Shown here one piece after another: positions 12,712 to 21,550 of a stretch of 64,000 nt of DNA. Each line of letters begins with the position of its first letter. Positions within the stretch are counted from its first letter, which is position 1. The DNA is taken from assembly GCF_000376265.1 (NCBI RefSeq), contig NZ_AQWU01000072.1, positions 24,136-88,135 on the forward strand, in the 5' to 3' direction. This DNA is from Thermus igniterrae ATCC 700962 (lineage in GTDB: Bacteria; Deinococcota; Deinococci; Deinococcales; Thermaceae). Both the position numbers and the translations under genes were made by a program. A model generated the notes under the pieces. That model worked only from the letters and a program-made list of their open reading frames with translations. It ran no database searches and was not told the origin of the DNA.

Positions 12712-12729
12712 GGGAAAGGACGCTTTCCC
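12712..12729 (-). promoter_or_regulatory. Inverted repeat upstream of bshA
   Basis: GGGAAAG-GACG-CTTTCCC is a perfect 7-bp dyad with a 4-nt centre, 15-32 bp ahead of the bshA GTG. It lacks a T-run in either direction, so a regulator site or a leader hairpin fits better than a terminator. The rest of the 12698-12806 gap shows nothing else. Confidence 0.45.
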
Positions 12730-12806
12730 TTGGCCGTGGACCCAGACCCCGTCATGCTCCCAGTTTAGCCCGGACCCCTCCCCGCGGGAGCCTCGAGGGG
12801 GCTGGC

Positions 12807-13058
12807 CTAGAGGCTTTCCAGGGCATCCTCCGCCTCTTCCATGTACCGGTCCCAGGGGATTAGGGTGTGGCCACCCCTTCCCCGGGCAGCGTAGTAGGGC
12901 AGTTCCAGCCGCAAGGGGGTGCGCACCTCCTGGTACTCCCGGACGAGGGCGGGAAGGGACTTGGGGAAGACCCGGGGATGCCTTAGCCGTTCCAGGAGGA
13001 GGCTTAGGCGCAGGGCCCGGTAGCCCTTCTTCTTTTCCCCATCCCCTTGCCTTCCCAT
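12807..13058 (-). CDS. Small hypothetical protein downstream of the vWA gene
   Basis: An 83-residue, strongly basic-then-acidic protein (GEKKKGYRALRLSLLLERLRHPRVFPKSL ... DRYMEEAEDALESL) with no signal or membrane segment. A good AAGGAGG lies just before ATG 13058, 9 bp after the vWA stop, so it is the third gene of the moxR-vWA operon. I know no family for it. It may be an accessory of the AAA/vWA pair, by position only. Confidence 0.6.
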   Translation of the reverse strand: MGRQGDGEKKKGYRALRLSLLLERLRHPRVFPKSLPALVREYQEVRTPLRLELPYYAARGRGGHTLIPWDRYMEEAEDALESL

Positions 13059-13067
13059 GGTCCTCCT

Positions 13068-14291
13068 TCAGTGCCGCTGCACCTTCTTGTTGAGGAAGTC
13101 CAGGAGCAGGTACTTGCCGATGTTCCTGGGGTGGGTCAGGTAGGCCTTGCCCCGGGTGATTTGGGAGAGCTTCTTCACGAAGGCCAGAAGCTCGGGCTCC
13201 CGGGCCAGCATGAAGGTGTGGATGGGGATGCCCTCCCGCCGGGCCAGGGTGGCCTCCTTGAGGGTCTCGGCCAGGATCAGGGGGTCCAGGCCCCAGGCGT
13301 TTTTGTAGACCTCCCCGCTCGGCAGGGTGAGGGCCGAGGGCTTGCCGTCGGTGATGAGGATGATCTGCTTCATCTCCCCGCCCATCTTGCGCAGGAGGGT
13401 GCGGGCCAGCTCCAGCCCGGCCTTGGTGTTGGTGTGGTAGGGGCCCACCTGGGCCAGGGGGAGCTTGGCCAGGGGGATCTCCTCCGCGGTGTCGTGGAAG
13501 AGCACAAAGCGCACCTGGTCCCCGGGGTACTGGGTGCGGATGAGGTGGGCCAGGGCCAGGGCCACCCGCTTGGCCGGGGTGAAGCGGTCTTCCCCGTAGA
13601 GGATCATGGAGTGGGAGCAGTCCAGCAGGACCACGGTGCTCATGCTGGCGGTGTACTCGGCAAGGTCCATCACCAGGTCCTCGGGGGCAAGCTCCGTCAG
13701 GCCCTTGGCCGCCGCCTTCTTGAGGGTCTCCGGGACGTTGAGCTCCAGGGGGTCCCCCCACTCCCAGGCCTTGGTCTCTCCGGTGCGCTCCACCCCGGGG
13801 GCGTGGTGGGGGGTGGGGTGGAAGCCGGGGGGGTTGCGGCCCAGGGCCCCCAGGAGCTCCCGCAGGCTCTTGAGGCCCAGGAAGTCCGAGGCCTTTTCCG
13901 TGAGCTCCAGCCGGGTCTCCCCCGCCTCTCCCCGGTGGCCGCCCTGGGCGGGCTGGGTGGGGTCCTCCCCGGGCTCCCGGATGTACCCCGCCTCCCGCAA
14001 CTTCTCCAGCATGCGCTCTATGGCCTGGTGGAGCCGGGTCTCCTCCTTGCGGTTGGCGAAGCGGGCTTCCCGGAGCCACTCCTCGGGGACCAGCTCGTTT
14101 TTGAGAAGGGCCTGGAGGAGGGCATCGTAAAGGTCCTCCAGGGTGGGGGCGCGGTTGGGGTCGGGGTCGTAGCGCTGGAAGGGATCGGAGAAGCCCGAGT
14201 CCAGGAGGAAGTCCTCCAGGAGGGAGAGGATCTCCTCGGGGGAGAGTTCCTCCAGCCCCCCCTCGTAGCGGCTGTAGCGGACGGCTCTCAT
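13068..14291 (-). CDS. vWA-domain protein partnered with a MoxR-type ATPase
   Basis: A 407-residue cytosolic protein. The N-terminal half is helical. The C-terminal 200 residues form a von Willebrand A domain with the metal-ion site [23 protein letters not shown] (D-x-S-x-S), then [12 protein letters not shown] and [11 protein letters not shown]. vWA proteins next to MoxR AAA ATPases act as paired metal-insertion or protein-remodelling chaperones. The client is unknown. It starts 18 bp after the moxR stop with an AAGGGG ribosome site, so the two are co-transcribed. Confidence 0.85.
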   Translation of the reverse strand: MRAVRYSRYEGGLEELSPEEILSLLEDFLLDSGFSDPFQRYDPDPNRAPTLEDLYDALLQALLKNELVPEEWLREARFANRKEETRLHQAIERMLEKLREAGYIREPGEDPTQPAQGGHRGEAGETRLELTEKASDFLGLKSLRELLGALGRNPPGFHPTPHHAPGVERTGETKAWEWGDPLELNVPETLKKAAAKGLTELAPEDLVMDLAEYTASMSTVVLLDCSHSMILYGEDRFTPAKRVALALAHLIRTQYPGDQVRFVLFHDTAEEIPLAKLPLAQVGPYHTNTKAGLELARTLLRKMGGEMKQIILITDGKPSALTLPSGEVYKNAWGLDPLILAETLKEATLARREGIPIHTFMLAREPELLAFVKKLSQITRGKAYLTHPRNIGKYLLLDFLNKKVQRH

Positions 14292-14309
14292 CCTGACCCC
14301 TTGGGGTGG

Positions 14310-15704
14310 CTAGTTGCCATAGCTCCGCGTCCTCTCCGCCGCCTGGTAGCTGGCCTCCCCCCGGGAGAGCTTCCGGCGGCCCACCAGGCCCTCCAGCACG
14401 AACTCCCCGGCGGAGAGGAGGAGTTCGGGTTCCTCGCCTTCCGCCAGGCCCCTCGCTGCTTCCAAGAGCCCGGGCACCTCGGCCATGGCGGCCAGGGCCC
14501 CCTCCAGGTCCCCCTCGGGCAGGGTGAGGAGGTGGCCGGCCTCAAAGTGGGCCACGATGCTTTCCGTCTTGAGGCGGTAGCGGGGGAGGACCAGGCCAAA
14601 GGCCCGCTGCACCACCTCCTTGGCCACCCGCTCGGCCCCCTGGAGCTCCCCCTCGTATTCCAGCTCCAGCTTGCCGGTGATGGCGGGCAGGCCCACATAG
14701 AGGTCCAGGGGCCGGGCCACCGCCCGCTGGCCCTGGAGGAGGGCCCGCCTTTCGGCGCTGGCCGCCACCACCTCCAGGAGGCTGATGGCAAGCCGCTGGG
14801 AGACCCCGGCGGTCTGGTCCACCCGCCGGTCCTCCCGGGCGGCGAAGGCCACCGCCTCCACGGAAAGCCGGATCCACTCGGGCACCAGGACTCCTTCCGG
14901 CACGTAGGCCTCCTGGGCGCTGATCTTGAGGCCCTCCTCGAGGCTCCGTGGGTAGTGGGTGCGGATCTCGCTACCGATGCGGTCCTTCAGGGGGGTGACG
15001 ATCCGTCCCCGGGCGGTGTAGTCCTGGGGGTTGGCGGTGAAGACCAGCCACACGTCCAGGGGCAGGCGGATGGGGTAGCCCCGGATCTGCACGTCCCCCT
15101 CCTCGAGGATGTTGAAGAGGGCCACCTGGACCTTAGGGGCCAGGTCAGCCAGCTCGTTCACGGCGAAGATGCCCCGGTTGGCCCGGGGCAGGAGGCCGAA
15201 GTGGATGCTCTCCAGGTCGGCCAGCCCCGTGCCCCGCCGGGCGGCCTTGATGGGGTCCATGTCCCCCAGGAGGTCGGCCACGGTGGTGTCGGGGGTGGCC
15301 AGCTTTTCCACATAGCGCTCCTCCCGGGGGATGTAGACGATGGGGGCATCGTCCCCTGCCTCCTCCAGAAGCCTTTTCCCCTCAGGGGAGATGGGGTGGA
15401 GGGGGTTGTCGCGCAGCTCGGTGGGCAGGGCGGGAACCTCCTCGTCCAGGAGACCGATGAGGCTCCGCAGGATGCGGCTTTTGGCCTGGCCCCGGGTGCC
15501 CAGGAGGATGAAGTTCTGCTTGGCCAGAATGGCCTGGACCAGGGCGGGGATCACCGTGTCCTCGTACCCGTGGATGCCTGGGAAAAGCCTTTCTCCCCGC
15601 CGAAGCTTCTCCCGCAGGTTCTGGCGGGCCTCCTCCTTCACCGTGCGCTTCAGCTTGTCCAGGGGGTAGGTGCGCTTCAGTTCGCCCAGGGTTTTCGCCC
15701 TCAC
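14310..15704 (-). CDS. MoxR/magnesium-chelatase-type AAA+ ATPase
   Basis: A 464-residue AAA+ protein. After [26 protein letters not shown] come the Walker A variant [17 protein letters not shown], the [31 protein letters not shown] box (Walker B with Asn where Asp is usual), and [24 protein letters not shown] (sensor 1 and arginine finger). It probably remodels a target together with the vWA protein encoded next. GTG 15704 is chosen because TAAACT lies 7 nt upstream; ATG 15755 would extend a Pro/Gly-rich tail with no family support. Confidence 0.85.
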   Translation of the reverse strand: MRAKTLGELKRTYPLDKLKRTVKEEARQNLREKLRRGERLFPGIHGYEDTVIPALVQAILAKQNFILLGTRGQAKSRILRSLIGLLDEEVPALPTELRDNPLHPISPEGKRLLEEAGDDAPIVYIPREERYVEKLATPDTTVADLLGDMDPIKAARRGTGLADLESIHFGLLPRANRGIFAVNELADLAPKVQVALFNILEEGDVQIRGYPIRLPLDVWLVFTANPQDYTARGRIVTPLKDRIGSEIRTHYPRSLEEGLKISAQEAYVPEGVLVPEWIRLSVEAVAFAAREDRRVDQTAGVSQRLAISLLEVVAASAERRALLQGQRAVARPLDLYVGLPAITGKLELEYEGELQGAERVAKEVVQRAFGLVLPRYRLKTESIVAHFEAGHLLTLPEGDLEGALAAMAEVPGLLEAARGLAEGEEPELLLSAGEFVLEGLVGRRKLSRGEASYQAAERTRSYGN

Positions 15705-15711
15705 CCTTTCC

Positions 15712-15717
15712 AGTTTA
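15712..15717 (-). promoter_or_regulatory. Leaderless -10 box, moxR-vWA operon
   Basis: TAAACT on the minus strand lies 7 nt before GTG 15704. It is divergent from hslV, whose own box is about 95 bp away. Confidence 0.45.
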
Positions 15718-15810
15718 GGGGCAGGACGGCCGGGGTATGTACCCTGGCTTCCCATGCCGGGGGTGGCCCGGGGCAAAGGGCTCCCTAACGCCCTTCTCAT
15801 CCCTTGGCGG

Positions 15811-15816
15811 TATCTT
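15811..15816 (+). promoter_or_regulatory. Leaderless -10 box, hslVU operon
   Basis: TATCTT lies 6 nt before GTG 15823. No good -35 is visible. The position supports the GTG start of hslV. Confidence 0.45.
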
Positions 15817-15822
15817 GCCCCT

Positions 15823-16365
15823 GTGGAGATCCACGGCACCACCATCTTGGCCGTACGCAAGGACGGGGTCACCGCCCTCGCTGGGGACGGCCAGGTCACC
15901 TTCGGCCAGACGGTCCTCAAGCGGGGTGCGGTGAAGGTACGCCGGCTGGAGGTGGGGGAGGGGGTTCTGGTGGGCTTTGCCGGAGGGGTGGCCGACGCCC
16001 TGAGCCTCCTGGAGCGCTTTGAGGAGAGGCTCAGGGAGGCCCGGGGCAACCTCCTCAAGGGGGCGGTGGAGACGGCCAAGCTCTGGCGTACCGACCGGGT
16101 CCTGCGCCATCTCCAGGCCATGATCATCGCCGCCGACCGGGAGAGCATGGTCCTCCTCTCGGGGAGCGGGGAGGTGATTGCTCCCGAAGAACCCCTCCTG
16201 GCGGTGGGTTCCGGGGGCCCCTACGCCCTCACCGCGGCCAAGGCCCTTTACCGGCACTCGGGGCTTTCCGCCCGGCAGATCGCCGAGGAGGCCCTCAAGA
16301 TCGCTGCCGAGGTGGACCTCTACACCTCGGGCCAGATCACCGTCCTCACCCTGGGGGAGACATGA
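15823..16365 (+). CDS. hslV: ATP-dependent protease subunit HslV (ClpQ)
   Basis: A 180-residue threonine peptidase that forms two hexamer rings capped by HslU; cytosolic. From GTG 15823 the protein reads [21 protein letters not shown], so the catalytic N-terminal Thr is residue 6, exposed after loss of a five-residue propeptide as in Bacillus ClpQ/CodW. Further marks are [22 protein letters not shown] and [17 protein letters not shown]. Longer in-frame starts upstream would add about 50 unrelated residues. It overlaps hslU by 4 bases (ATGA). Confidence 0.95.
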   Translation: MEIHGTTILAVRKDGVTALAGDGQVTFGQTVLKRGAVKVRRLEVGEGVLVGFAGGVADALSLLERFEERLREARGNLLKGAVETAKLWRTDRVLRHLQAMIIAADRESMVLLSGSGEVIAPEEPLLAVGSGGPYALTAAKALYRHSGLSARQIAEEALKIAAEVDLYTSGQITVLTLGET

Positions 16366-17612
16366 ACCTGACGCCGGCAGAGATCGTACGGGAGCTTTCC
16401 AAGCACATCGTGGGCCAGGAGGCGGCCAAGAGGGCGGTGGCCGTGGCCCTGCGCAACCGCTACCGCAGGAAAAAGCTTCCCCCCGAGGTGGCCCGGGAGG
16501 TCACGCCCAAGAACATCCTCATGATTGGACCCACCGGGGTGGGCAAGACGGAGATCGCCCGCCGCCTGGCCCGCCTGGCCGGGGCCCCCTTCGTCAAGGT
16601 GGAGGCCACCAAGTTCACCGAGGTGGGCTATGTGGGCCGGGACGTGGACGCCATCGTGCGGGACCTGGCTGAGGCCAGCTACCAGCTGGTCCTCGAGGAG
16701 ATGAAGAAGCGGGTGGAGGAGAAGGCCCTGGGCCTGGCCGAGGAGGAGCTGGCCACCCTCCTGCGGGCCTCGGTGGCCGAGGTGCGTTCCGGCCGCCTGG
16801 ACAGCCTTTCCGTGGAGGTGCAGGTGGAGGAGGAGCTGGCCCTGCCCTTCATGGGGGTCCTGGGTGGGGAGGGCATGGGGGGCATGGGGGAGATGCTCCG
16901 GGGTCTTCTCCCCAAGAGGCCGGTGCGCAAGCGCATGACGGTGAAGGAGGCGCGGGAGGTGCTGAAGAACCAGCACGCCGAGCGCCTCATTGACCAGGAG
17001 GAGCTCAAGGAGGAGGCCCGCAGGCGGGCCCAGGAGGAGGGCATCGTCTTCATTGACGAGATCGACAAGGTGGCCCGGCGCGAGGGCACCGTGGGGCCGG
17101 ACGTCTCGGGGGAGGGGGTGCAGCGGGACCTGTTGCCCATCGTGGAGGGGACGGTGGTCTCCACCCGCATCGGCCCGGTTTCCACGGAACACGTCCTCTT
17201 CATTGCCGCTGGCGCCTTCCACGTGGCCAAGCCCTCCGACCTCATCCCCGAGCTTCAGGGGCGTTTCCCCATCCGGGTGGAGCTTTCCCCTTTGGGCCCC
17301 GAGGAGTTCTACCGCATCCTCAAGGAGCCGGAGAACTCCCTGGTCCGCCAGTACACGGAGCTTTTGCGGGCAGACGGCACCGAGCTCGTCTTTGAGGACG
17401 AGGCCCTTTGGGCCATCGCCCAGGCCGCCTACCGGGCCAACCAGGAGCTGGAGGATATCGGGGCCAGGCGGCTGGCCACGGTGCTGGAGAGGGTATTGGA
17501 GGAGGTGAGCTTCCAGACCGACCTGGGGCGGGTGGAGATCACCCGGGCTTACGTGGAAAAGCGGTTGGAGGCGGTCTTCGCCTCCCCGGACCTCACGCGG
17601 TTTGTGCTGTAG
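16362..17612 (+). CDS. hslU: ATP-dependent protease ATPase subunit HslU (ClpY)
   Basis: A 416-residue AAA+ unfoldase that feeds HslV. Start [30 protein letters not shown], Walker [15 protein letters not shown] (about residue 56), pore loop [11 protein letters not shown], the family-specific I-domain (about 110-230), Walker [14 protein letters not shown], and the C-terminal [18 protein letters not shown] with the RFVL end that docks into HslV. The length is slightly under the E. coli 443 because of a shorter I-domain. Confidence 0.97.
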   Translation: MNLTPAEIVRELSKHIVGQEAAKRAVAVALRNRYRRKKLPPEVAREVTPKNILMIGPTGVGKTEIARRLARLAGAPFVKVEATKFTEVGYVGRDVDAIVRDLAEASYQLVLEEMKKRVEEKALGLAEEELATLLRASVAEVRSGRLDSLSVEVQVEEELALPFMGVLGGEGMGGMGEMLRGLLPKRPVRKRMTVKEAREVLKNQHAERLIDQEELKEEARRRAQEEGIVFIDEIDKVARREGTVGPDVSGEGVQRDLLPIVEGTVVSTRIGPVSTEHVLFIAAGAFHVAKPSDLIPELQGRFPIRVELSPLGPEEFYRILKEPENSLVRQYTELLRADGTELVFEDEALWAIAQAAYRANQELEDIGARRLATVLERVLEEVSFQTDLGRVEITRAYVEKRLEAVFASPDLTRFVL

Positions 17613-17623
17613 GAGGTAAGGAC

Positions 17624-18688
17624 ATGCGCTGGTTTCTCTTGGCTCTGAGCTTGCTGGCCGCACCCACCCTGGCCCAGACCCCACCGCCGCCCGCCCAGGC
17701 GGCGCAACAGGACGCCCTGAAGCTGGGGGTGCAGCTTTACGCCCTAGGCCGTTACGAGGCCGCCCTGGAGCTCTTTGAGCGGGCGGTGAAGGAAAAGCCT
17801 CAGGACCCCGATGCCCTTTACTGGCTTACCCGGGCCCAGCTGAAGGTGGGCCTTCTGAACCCCGCCCTGGAGAACGCCCGGGGGTTGATCGCCAAGAACC
17901 CCAGGTACATCGGGGGGTACATGGTGCTGGCCGAGGCCTATGTGGCCCTCTACCGGGCCACCGAGGACCGGGAGAAGGGCAAGGCCTACCTGGAGCAGGC
18001 CCTCACCGTGTTGCGGGATGCCGAAAGGGTGAACCCCCGCTACGCCCCCCTCTTCGCCCAGCGGGGCCTGGTCTACGCCTTCTTGGGGCAGGCGGACCGG
18101 GCGGAGGAGGCCTTCAAGAAGGCCCTGAGCCTCCAGGACACCCCGGAGGTGCGGGTGGCCTTGGCCGAGCTCTACCTGGCCGCAGGGCGGTTGGACGAGG
18201 CCTTGGAGCAGTACGCCAAGGCCCTGCAGCTTTCCCCCAAGGACGCCGACCTCCGGGTGCGCTACGCCTCGGCCCTCCTCCTGAAGGGCAAGGCCGAGGA
18301 GGCGGCCAGGGTTCTGGAGGAGGGGCACCGCCTGAAGCCCCTGGACGCCGAGGGCTGGTACACCCTGGGCCAGGCCTACCTGAGCCTGGGCCGGGCCAAG
18401 GAGGCGGGGATGGCCCTGGAAAACGCCATCGCCCTAGCCCCCTTGCGCTTCCCCGCGGCCTACGGCTACCTGGGCCAGATCTACCTGGCCCTGGGGGATT
18501 TCCAGAAGGCCAAGAGCCGCCTCACGGTGGCCGTGCGCCTCGAGCCCAAGAAGGCCGAGTACCGCTACCAGCTCTGCCTGGCCAACGAGCGCCTGGGGGA
18601 CAAGGAGGGGGCCCGGTACCAGTGCCAGGAGGCCCTCAAGCTCCGCCCCGGGTACAAGGAGGCGGAGGAAGTCCTGCGCAGGCTTTAA
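17624..18688 (+). CDS. Secreted TPR-repeat protein
   Basis: A 354-residue protein with a cleavable signal peptide (MRWFLLALSLLAAPTLA, cut near AQT) and then about nine tetratricopeptide repeats, for example ALKLGVQLYALGRYEAALELFERAVKEKP and AEEAFKKALSLQ. It acts in the periplasm or envelope as a protein-interaction scaffold; the partner is unknown. ATG 17624 has AGGAGGT 6 nt upstream. It lies 11 bp after hslU and is the last gene before a strong terminator, so it is co-transcribed with hslVU. Confidence 0.85.
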   Translation: MRWFLLALSLLAAPTLAQTPPPPAQAAQQDALKLGVQLYALGRYEAALELFERAVKEKPQDPDALYWLTRAQLKVGLLNPALENARGLIAKNPRYIGGYMVLAEAYVALYRATEDREKGKAYLEQALTVLRDAERVNPRYAPLFAQRGLVYAFLGQADRAEEAFKKALSLQDTPEVRVALAELYLAAGRLDEALEQYAKALQLSPKDADLRVRYASALLLKGKAEEAARVLEEGHRLKPLDAEGWYTLGQAYLSLGRAKEAGMALENAIALAPLRFPAAYGYLGQIYLALGDFQKAKSRLTVAVRLEPKKAEYRYQLCLANERLGDKEGARYQCQEALKLRPGYKEAEEVLRRL

Positions 18689-18700
18689 ACTAGGGGCTTT

Positions 18701-18730
18701 CCCCGGGGGTTTGTGCCCCCGGGGTTTTTT
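18701..18730 (+). terminator. Intrinsic terminator after the hslVU-TPR operon
   Basis: A perfect 9-bp GC stem, CCCCGGGGG with CCCCCGGGG around the loop TTTGTG, followed directly by six T (18725-18730). The structure starts 12 bp after the TPR stop. Confidence 0.92.
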
Positions 18731-18764
18731 CTTACCTCCCTTTGCGGGTAAGGTAAGGGTGTCC

Positions 18765-19502
18765 ATGTGGCGCTACCAGGGCGGAGCCTTCCAGGAGGAG
18801 AGCTTCCCCCTGCCGGAGGAGGCGCGCTTCCTCCTGGTGGTGAACGGGAAACCCTGGACCTCCTTCAGCTACACCCCGGGGGATGAGGCCTACCTGGCCC
18901 TGGGCCACCTCTTCCTGAGCGGGGTGCTGTGTAGCCTGAAGGGCGTGCGCTACCGGGTGGGGGAGGGGGTGGTCCTGGTGGACCTGCCTGGGGAGCCGGA
19001 GCGGGGCGTGGGGGTGAGGGATAGCGGTTGCGCCGCCGGGCTCCGCTATGGGGAGCCCAGGCTTGCCCCCCTGCCCCGCCTGCCCCTGGACCCCGGGCTT
19101 CCCCTGGCCCTCATGGCTGCCCTGCGCCAGGGGACCAGCCTTTACGCCCGCACCCGGGGCATCCACGGGGCAGCCCTCTTTGACCCCTCGGGCCGCCTCC
19201 TCTACCTGAACGAGGACATAGGGCGCCACAATGCCGTGGACCGCCTGGCCGGCTTCATGCTCCTGGAGGGGGTTTCGCCCCCGGTGCTGGTGGCCTCCAC
19301 GGGCCGGGTGAGCCAGGAGATGGCCGCCAAGGCCATCGGCATGGGGGCAGTCCTCCTGGCAAGCCGCACCGGGGCCACGCGCCCGGCCGTGGACCTGGCC
19401 CGCCGCTACGGGCTGGCCCTGGCGGCCTACGTGCGCCCCACGGGCTACCGCCTGTATGCCCCCGGGGGAATGCCCGTGGGGGAAAGGAGCCCTACGCCTT
19501 AG
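18765..19502 (+). CDS. fdhD: Formate dehydrogenase accessory sulfurtransferase FdhD
   Basis: A 245-residue cytosolic protein that passes sulfur from a cysteine desulfurase to the molybdenum cofactor of formate dehydrogenase. Signatures are [24 protein letters not shown], the [14 protein letters not shown] box, [16 protein letters not shown], and [26 protein letters not shown]. The usual Cys-x-x-Cys loop reads [12 protein letters not shown], keeping only the first Cys. ATG 18765 has AAGGG upstream; GTG 18759 is also in frame. No formate dehydrogenase gene lies in the window. Confidence 0.88.
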   Translation: MWRYQGGAFQEESFPLPEEARFLLVVNGKPWTSFSYTPGDEAYLALGHLFLSGVLCSLKGVRYRVGEGVVLVDLPGEPERGVGVRDSGCAAGLRYGEPRLAPLPRLPLDPGLPLALMAALRQGTSLYARTRGIHGAALFDPSGRLLYLNEDIGRHNAVDRLAGFMLLEGVSPPVLVASTGRVSQEMAAKAIGMGAVLLASRTGATRPAVDLARRYGLALAAYVRPTGYRLYAPGGMPVGERSPTP

Positions 19503-19656
19503 GCTCTTCCTTCTTTTCCTCGCCCTCCTGCAAGCCCTTTTTGAACTCCCTGGCCGACTGGCCGATTCCCCGGGCCAGCTCCGGGAGCTTCTTGGCGCCG
19601 AAGAGGAGGAGGATGACCAGGAGGATGAGGAGGATTTCCACCGGACCTAAGCGCAT
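19492..19656 (-). CDS. tatA: Sec-independent protein translocase TatA
   Basis: A 54-residue protein, one N-terminal membrane helix ([34 protein letters not shown]) followed by an amphipathic helix and a Glu/Lys-rich tail [11 protein letters not shown], the standard TatA plan with the FGxxKLPELA hinge. It forms the pore-like oligomer for folded, twin-arginine cargo; the tctC product at 63 kb carries such a signal. ATG 19656 is set by TATGAT 6 nt upstream. The last bases overlap the convergent fdhD by 11. Confidence 0.92.
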   Translation of the reverse strand: MRLGPVEILLILLVILLLFGAKKLPELARGIGQSAREFKKGLQEGEEKKEEPKA

Positions 19657-19662
19657 GGGCCC

Positions 19663-19668
19663 ATCATA
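19663..19668 (-). promoter_or_regulatory. Leaderless extended -10 promoter of tatA
   Basis: TATGAT on the minus strand, preceded by TGC (extended -10), lies 6 nt before ATG 19656. It is back to back with the tRNA promoter, whose -35 starts at 19676. Confidence 0.55.
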
Positions 19669-19675
19669 GCACGCC

Positions 19676-19704
19676 TTGACCCTCCCCTGCCCAGGTGTTA
19701 TTGT
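19676..19704 (+). promoter_or_regulatory. Promoter of the tRNA cluster
   Basis: TTGACC (19676-19681) and TATTGT (19699-19704) with a 17-nt spacer, near the sigma-A consensus. The expected start point is about 19711, giving a leader of about 17 nt before tRNA-Pro. Confidence 0.8.
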
Positions 19705-19727
19705 GGCCTGTGGGGTGACCACGGCCC

Positions 19728-19804
19728 CGGGGCGTAGCGCAGGCCGGTAGCGCACCTGCTTTGGGAGCAGGGGGTCGCCCGTTCAAATCGGGCCGCCCCG
19801 ACCA
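19728..19804 (+). tRNA. tRNA-Pro (anticodon TGG)
   Basis: A 77-nt cloverleaf including an encoded CCA. The acceptor CGGGGCG pairs with CGCCCCG. The anticodon stem CCTGC/GCAGG encloses the loop TTTGGGA, giving anticodon TGG. The T arm is GCCCG-TTCAAAT-CGGGC. Confidence 0.95.
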
Positions 19805-19805
19805 T

Positions 19806-19881
19806 GCGGGAGTAGCTCAGTTGGTAGAGCATCGGCTTCCCAAGCCGAGGGTCGCGGGTTCGAGTCCCGTCTCCCGCTCCA
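19806..19881 (+). tRNA. tRNA-Gly (anticodon CCC)
   Basis: A 76-nt cloverleaf with encoded CCA, one base after tRNA-Pro. The acceptor GCGGGAG pairs with CTCCCGC. The anticodon stem TCGGC/GCCGA encloses TTCCCAA, giving CCC, which reads the GGG codon that is frequent in this genome. Confidence 0.95.
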
Positions 19882-19884
19882 AAG

Positions 19885-19910
19885 GGCCGGGGTGGTTTTC
19901 CACCCCGGCC
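19885..19910 (+). other. Perfect hairpin between tRNA-Gly and tRNA-Arg
   Basis: An 11-bp GC-rich perfect stem (19885-19895 with 19900-19910) closed by a TTTT loop. Only weakly T-containing sequence follows (tccttccat), so termination would be partial. It may be a processing signal or an attenuator that lowers tRNA-Arg relative to the first two tRNAs. Confidence 0.7.
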
Positions 19911-19919
19911 TCCTTCCAT

Positions 19920-19995
19920 GGGCCCGTAGCTCAGGGGACAGAGCAGCCGCCTTCTAAGCGGTAGGTCGGGGGTTCGAATCCCTCCGGGCCCGCCA
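19920..19995 (+). tRNA. tRNA-Arg (anticodon TCT)
   Basis: A 76-nt cloverleaf with encoded CCA. The acceptor GGGCCCG pairs with CGGGCCC. The anticodon stem GCCGC/GCGGT holds the loop CTTCTAA, giving TCT, which decodes the rare AGA/AGG arginine codons. Confidence 0.95.
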
Positions 19996-20004
19996 GTTGC
20001 CTTG

Positions 20005-20036
20005 ACCCCCCGGCCACGCCACCGGGGGGTGTTTTG
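20005..20036 (+). terminator. Intrinsic terminator of the tRNA cluster
   Basis: The 9-bp stem ACCCCCCGG/CCGGGGGGT with an 8-nt loop is followed by GTTTTG. It lies 10 nt after tRNA-Arg. Confidence 0.8.
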
Positions 20037-20080
20037 TGGTTCCTCCGTGGTATCCTCAGGCGGGGCTCGAGGCCCTGCCC

Positions 20081-21550
20081 ATGTTGAAGCTGGAGAACAT
20101 CACCAAGCGCTTCGGTCCCGTGGTGGCCAACCGCCGGGTGAGCCTCGAGGTGGGCCGGGGAGAGGTCCTGGCCCTCCTGGGGGAGAACGGGGCGGGGAAG
20201 ACCACCCTGGTGAGCATCCTCTACGGCCTCTATGCCCCCGATGAGGGGCGCATCCTCCTGGAGGGCCGGGAGGTGCGCGTGCCCTCGCCCAAGGCCGCCC
20301 AGCGGCTCGGCATCGCCCTGGTGCCCCAGCACCCCGAGCTCATTGAGGCCCACACCGTGGCGGAGAACCTGGCCCTGGGCCTGGACCTTCCCCCCTTCTT
20401 CTCCCGTAGGGCCCTGGAGGGGCGGCTTCGGGAGCTCCTCAAGGACCATCCCCTGGGGGTGGCCCTCGAGGCCCCCGTAGCCCGCCTCTCCGCTGGGGAA
20501 AAGCAACGGGTGGAGCTTTTGCGGGCCCTCCTTTCCCGCCCCAAGGTCCTCATCCTGGACGAGCCCACCAGCGTCCTCACCCCAAAGGAGGCCCAGGAGC
20601 TTTTCCAGGAGATTCGCCGCCTCCAGGCCCTGGGCCTGGCCGTCATCTTCATCAGCCACAAGCTGGACGAGGTCTTGGCCATCGCCGACCGCATCGCCGT
20701 CCTGCGCGGGGGGGAGAAGGTGGGGGAGCTTTCCCGCAAGGAGGCGGACAAGGAGACCCTGGTGCGGATGATGGTGGGGCGGAGCGTGGCCCCCCTACCC
20801 AAGGTCCCCCCGCCCCGGGAGGAGGTGGTGCTGGAGGTGGAGGACCTGGTGGTGCCCCGGCACGGCTTTCCCGTGCAGGGGGTGTCCTTTGCCCTCCGGG
20901 CCGGGGAGGTCCTGGGGGTGGCAGGGGTGGCAGGCAGCGGCCAGAGCGAACTGGTGGAGGCCCTGGCCGGCCTGAGGCCTTACCGGGGTAGCGTGCGCTT
21001 CCTGGGCCAGCCCCTACCCAAGGACCCTGCTCGCCTCTACGCCCTGGGGGTGGCCCACATCCCCGAGGAGCGGGCCATGGGGGTGGTGGGGGGGATGAGC
21101 GTGGCCGAGAACCTGGCCCTGCGCACCTTCCGGGCCTACGCCCCCAAGGGGCTTCTGGACTACCGGGCCATGGAGCGGGAGGCCAGGGCCCTCATTGAGG
21201 GGTATCGCATCAAAACCCCTTCCCCCCGCACCCCGGTGCGCTTCCTCTCCGGGGGCAACGTGCAGAAGGTCATCCTGGCCCGGGAGCTTAAGGGGGGGCC
21301 GAGGCTCCTTTTGGCCATGCACCCCACCTACGGGGTGGACGTGGGGGCCGCGGAGGAGGTCCACGGGCGCATCCTGGAGCTGGTCCGCCAGGGAGCGGCG
21401 GTGCTTTTGGTGAGCGAAGACTTGGACGAGATCCTGGCCCTTTCCCACCGGGTGGCGGCCCTCTACCACGGCCGCCTCGTGGGACCCATCCCCAGGGAGG
21501 CGGCCAGCCGGGAGGCCTTGGGGCGCATGATGGCGGAGGGGCGGGCATGA
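20081..21550 (+). CDS. BMP-type (nucleoside-like) ABC transporter, dual ATPase subunit
   Basis: A 489-residue peripheral membrane ATPase with two ABC domains. Domain 1 has Walker A LLGENGAGKTTLVS (about residue 36), LSAGEKQRVELLRALL and VLILDEPTSVLT. Domain 2 begins near residue 245 with the degenerate P-loop GVAGSGQSELVEALAG, then LSGGNVQKVILARELKGGPRLLLAMHPTYGVDVGA. This degeneracy is normal for the BmpA/NupA and sugar-type tandem ATPases. It powers the two permeases encoded next. ATG 20081 (MLKLENITKRFG) is chosen by domain start. TATCCT preceded by TGG at 20051-20056 may be its promoter. Confidence 0.92.
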   Translation: MLKLENITKRFGPVVANRRVSLEVGRGEVLALLGENGAGKTTLVSILYGLYAPDEGRILLEGREVRVPSPKAAQRLGIALVPQHPELIEAHTVAENLALGLDLPPFFSRRALEGRLRELLKDHPLGVALEAPVARLSAGEKQRVELLRALLSRPKVLILDEPTSVLTPKEAQELFQEIRRLQALGLAVIFISHKLDEVLAIADRIAVLRGGEKVGELSRKEADKETLVRMMVGRSVAPLPKVPPPREEVVLEVEDLVVPRHGFPVQGVSFALRAGEVLGVAGVAGSGQSELVEALAGLRPYRGSVRFLGQPLPKDPARLYALGVAHIPEERAMGVVGGMSVAENLALRTFRAYAPKGLLDYRAMEREARALIEGYRIKTPSPRTPVRFLSGGNVQKVILARELKGGPRLLLAMHPTYGVDVGAAEEVHGRILELVRQGAAVLLVSEDLDEILALSHRVAALYHGRLVGPIPREAASREALGRMMAEGRA

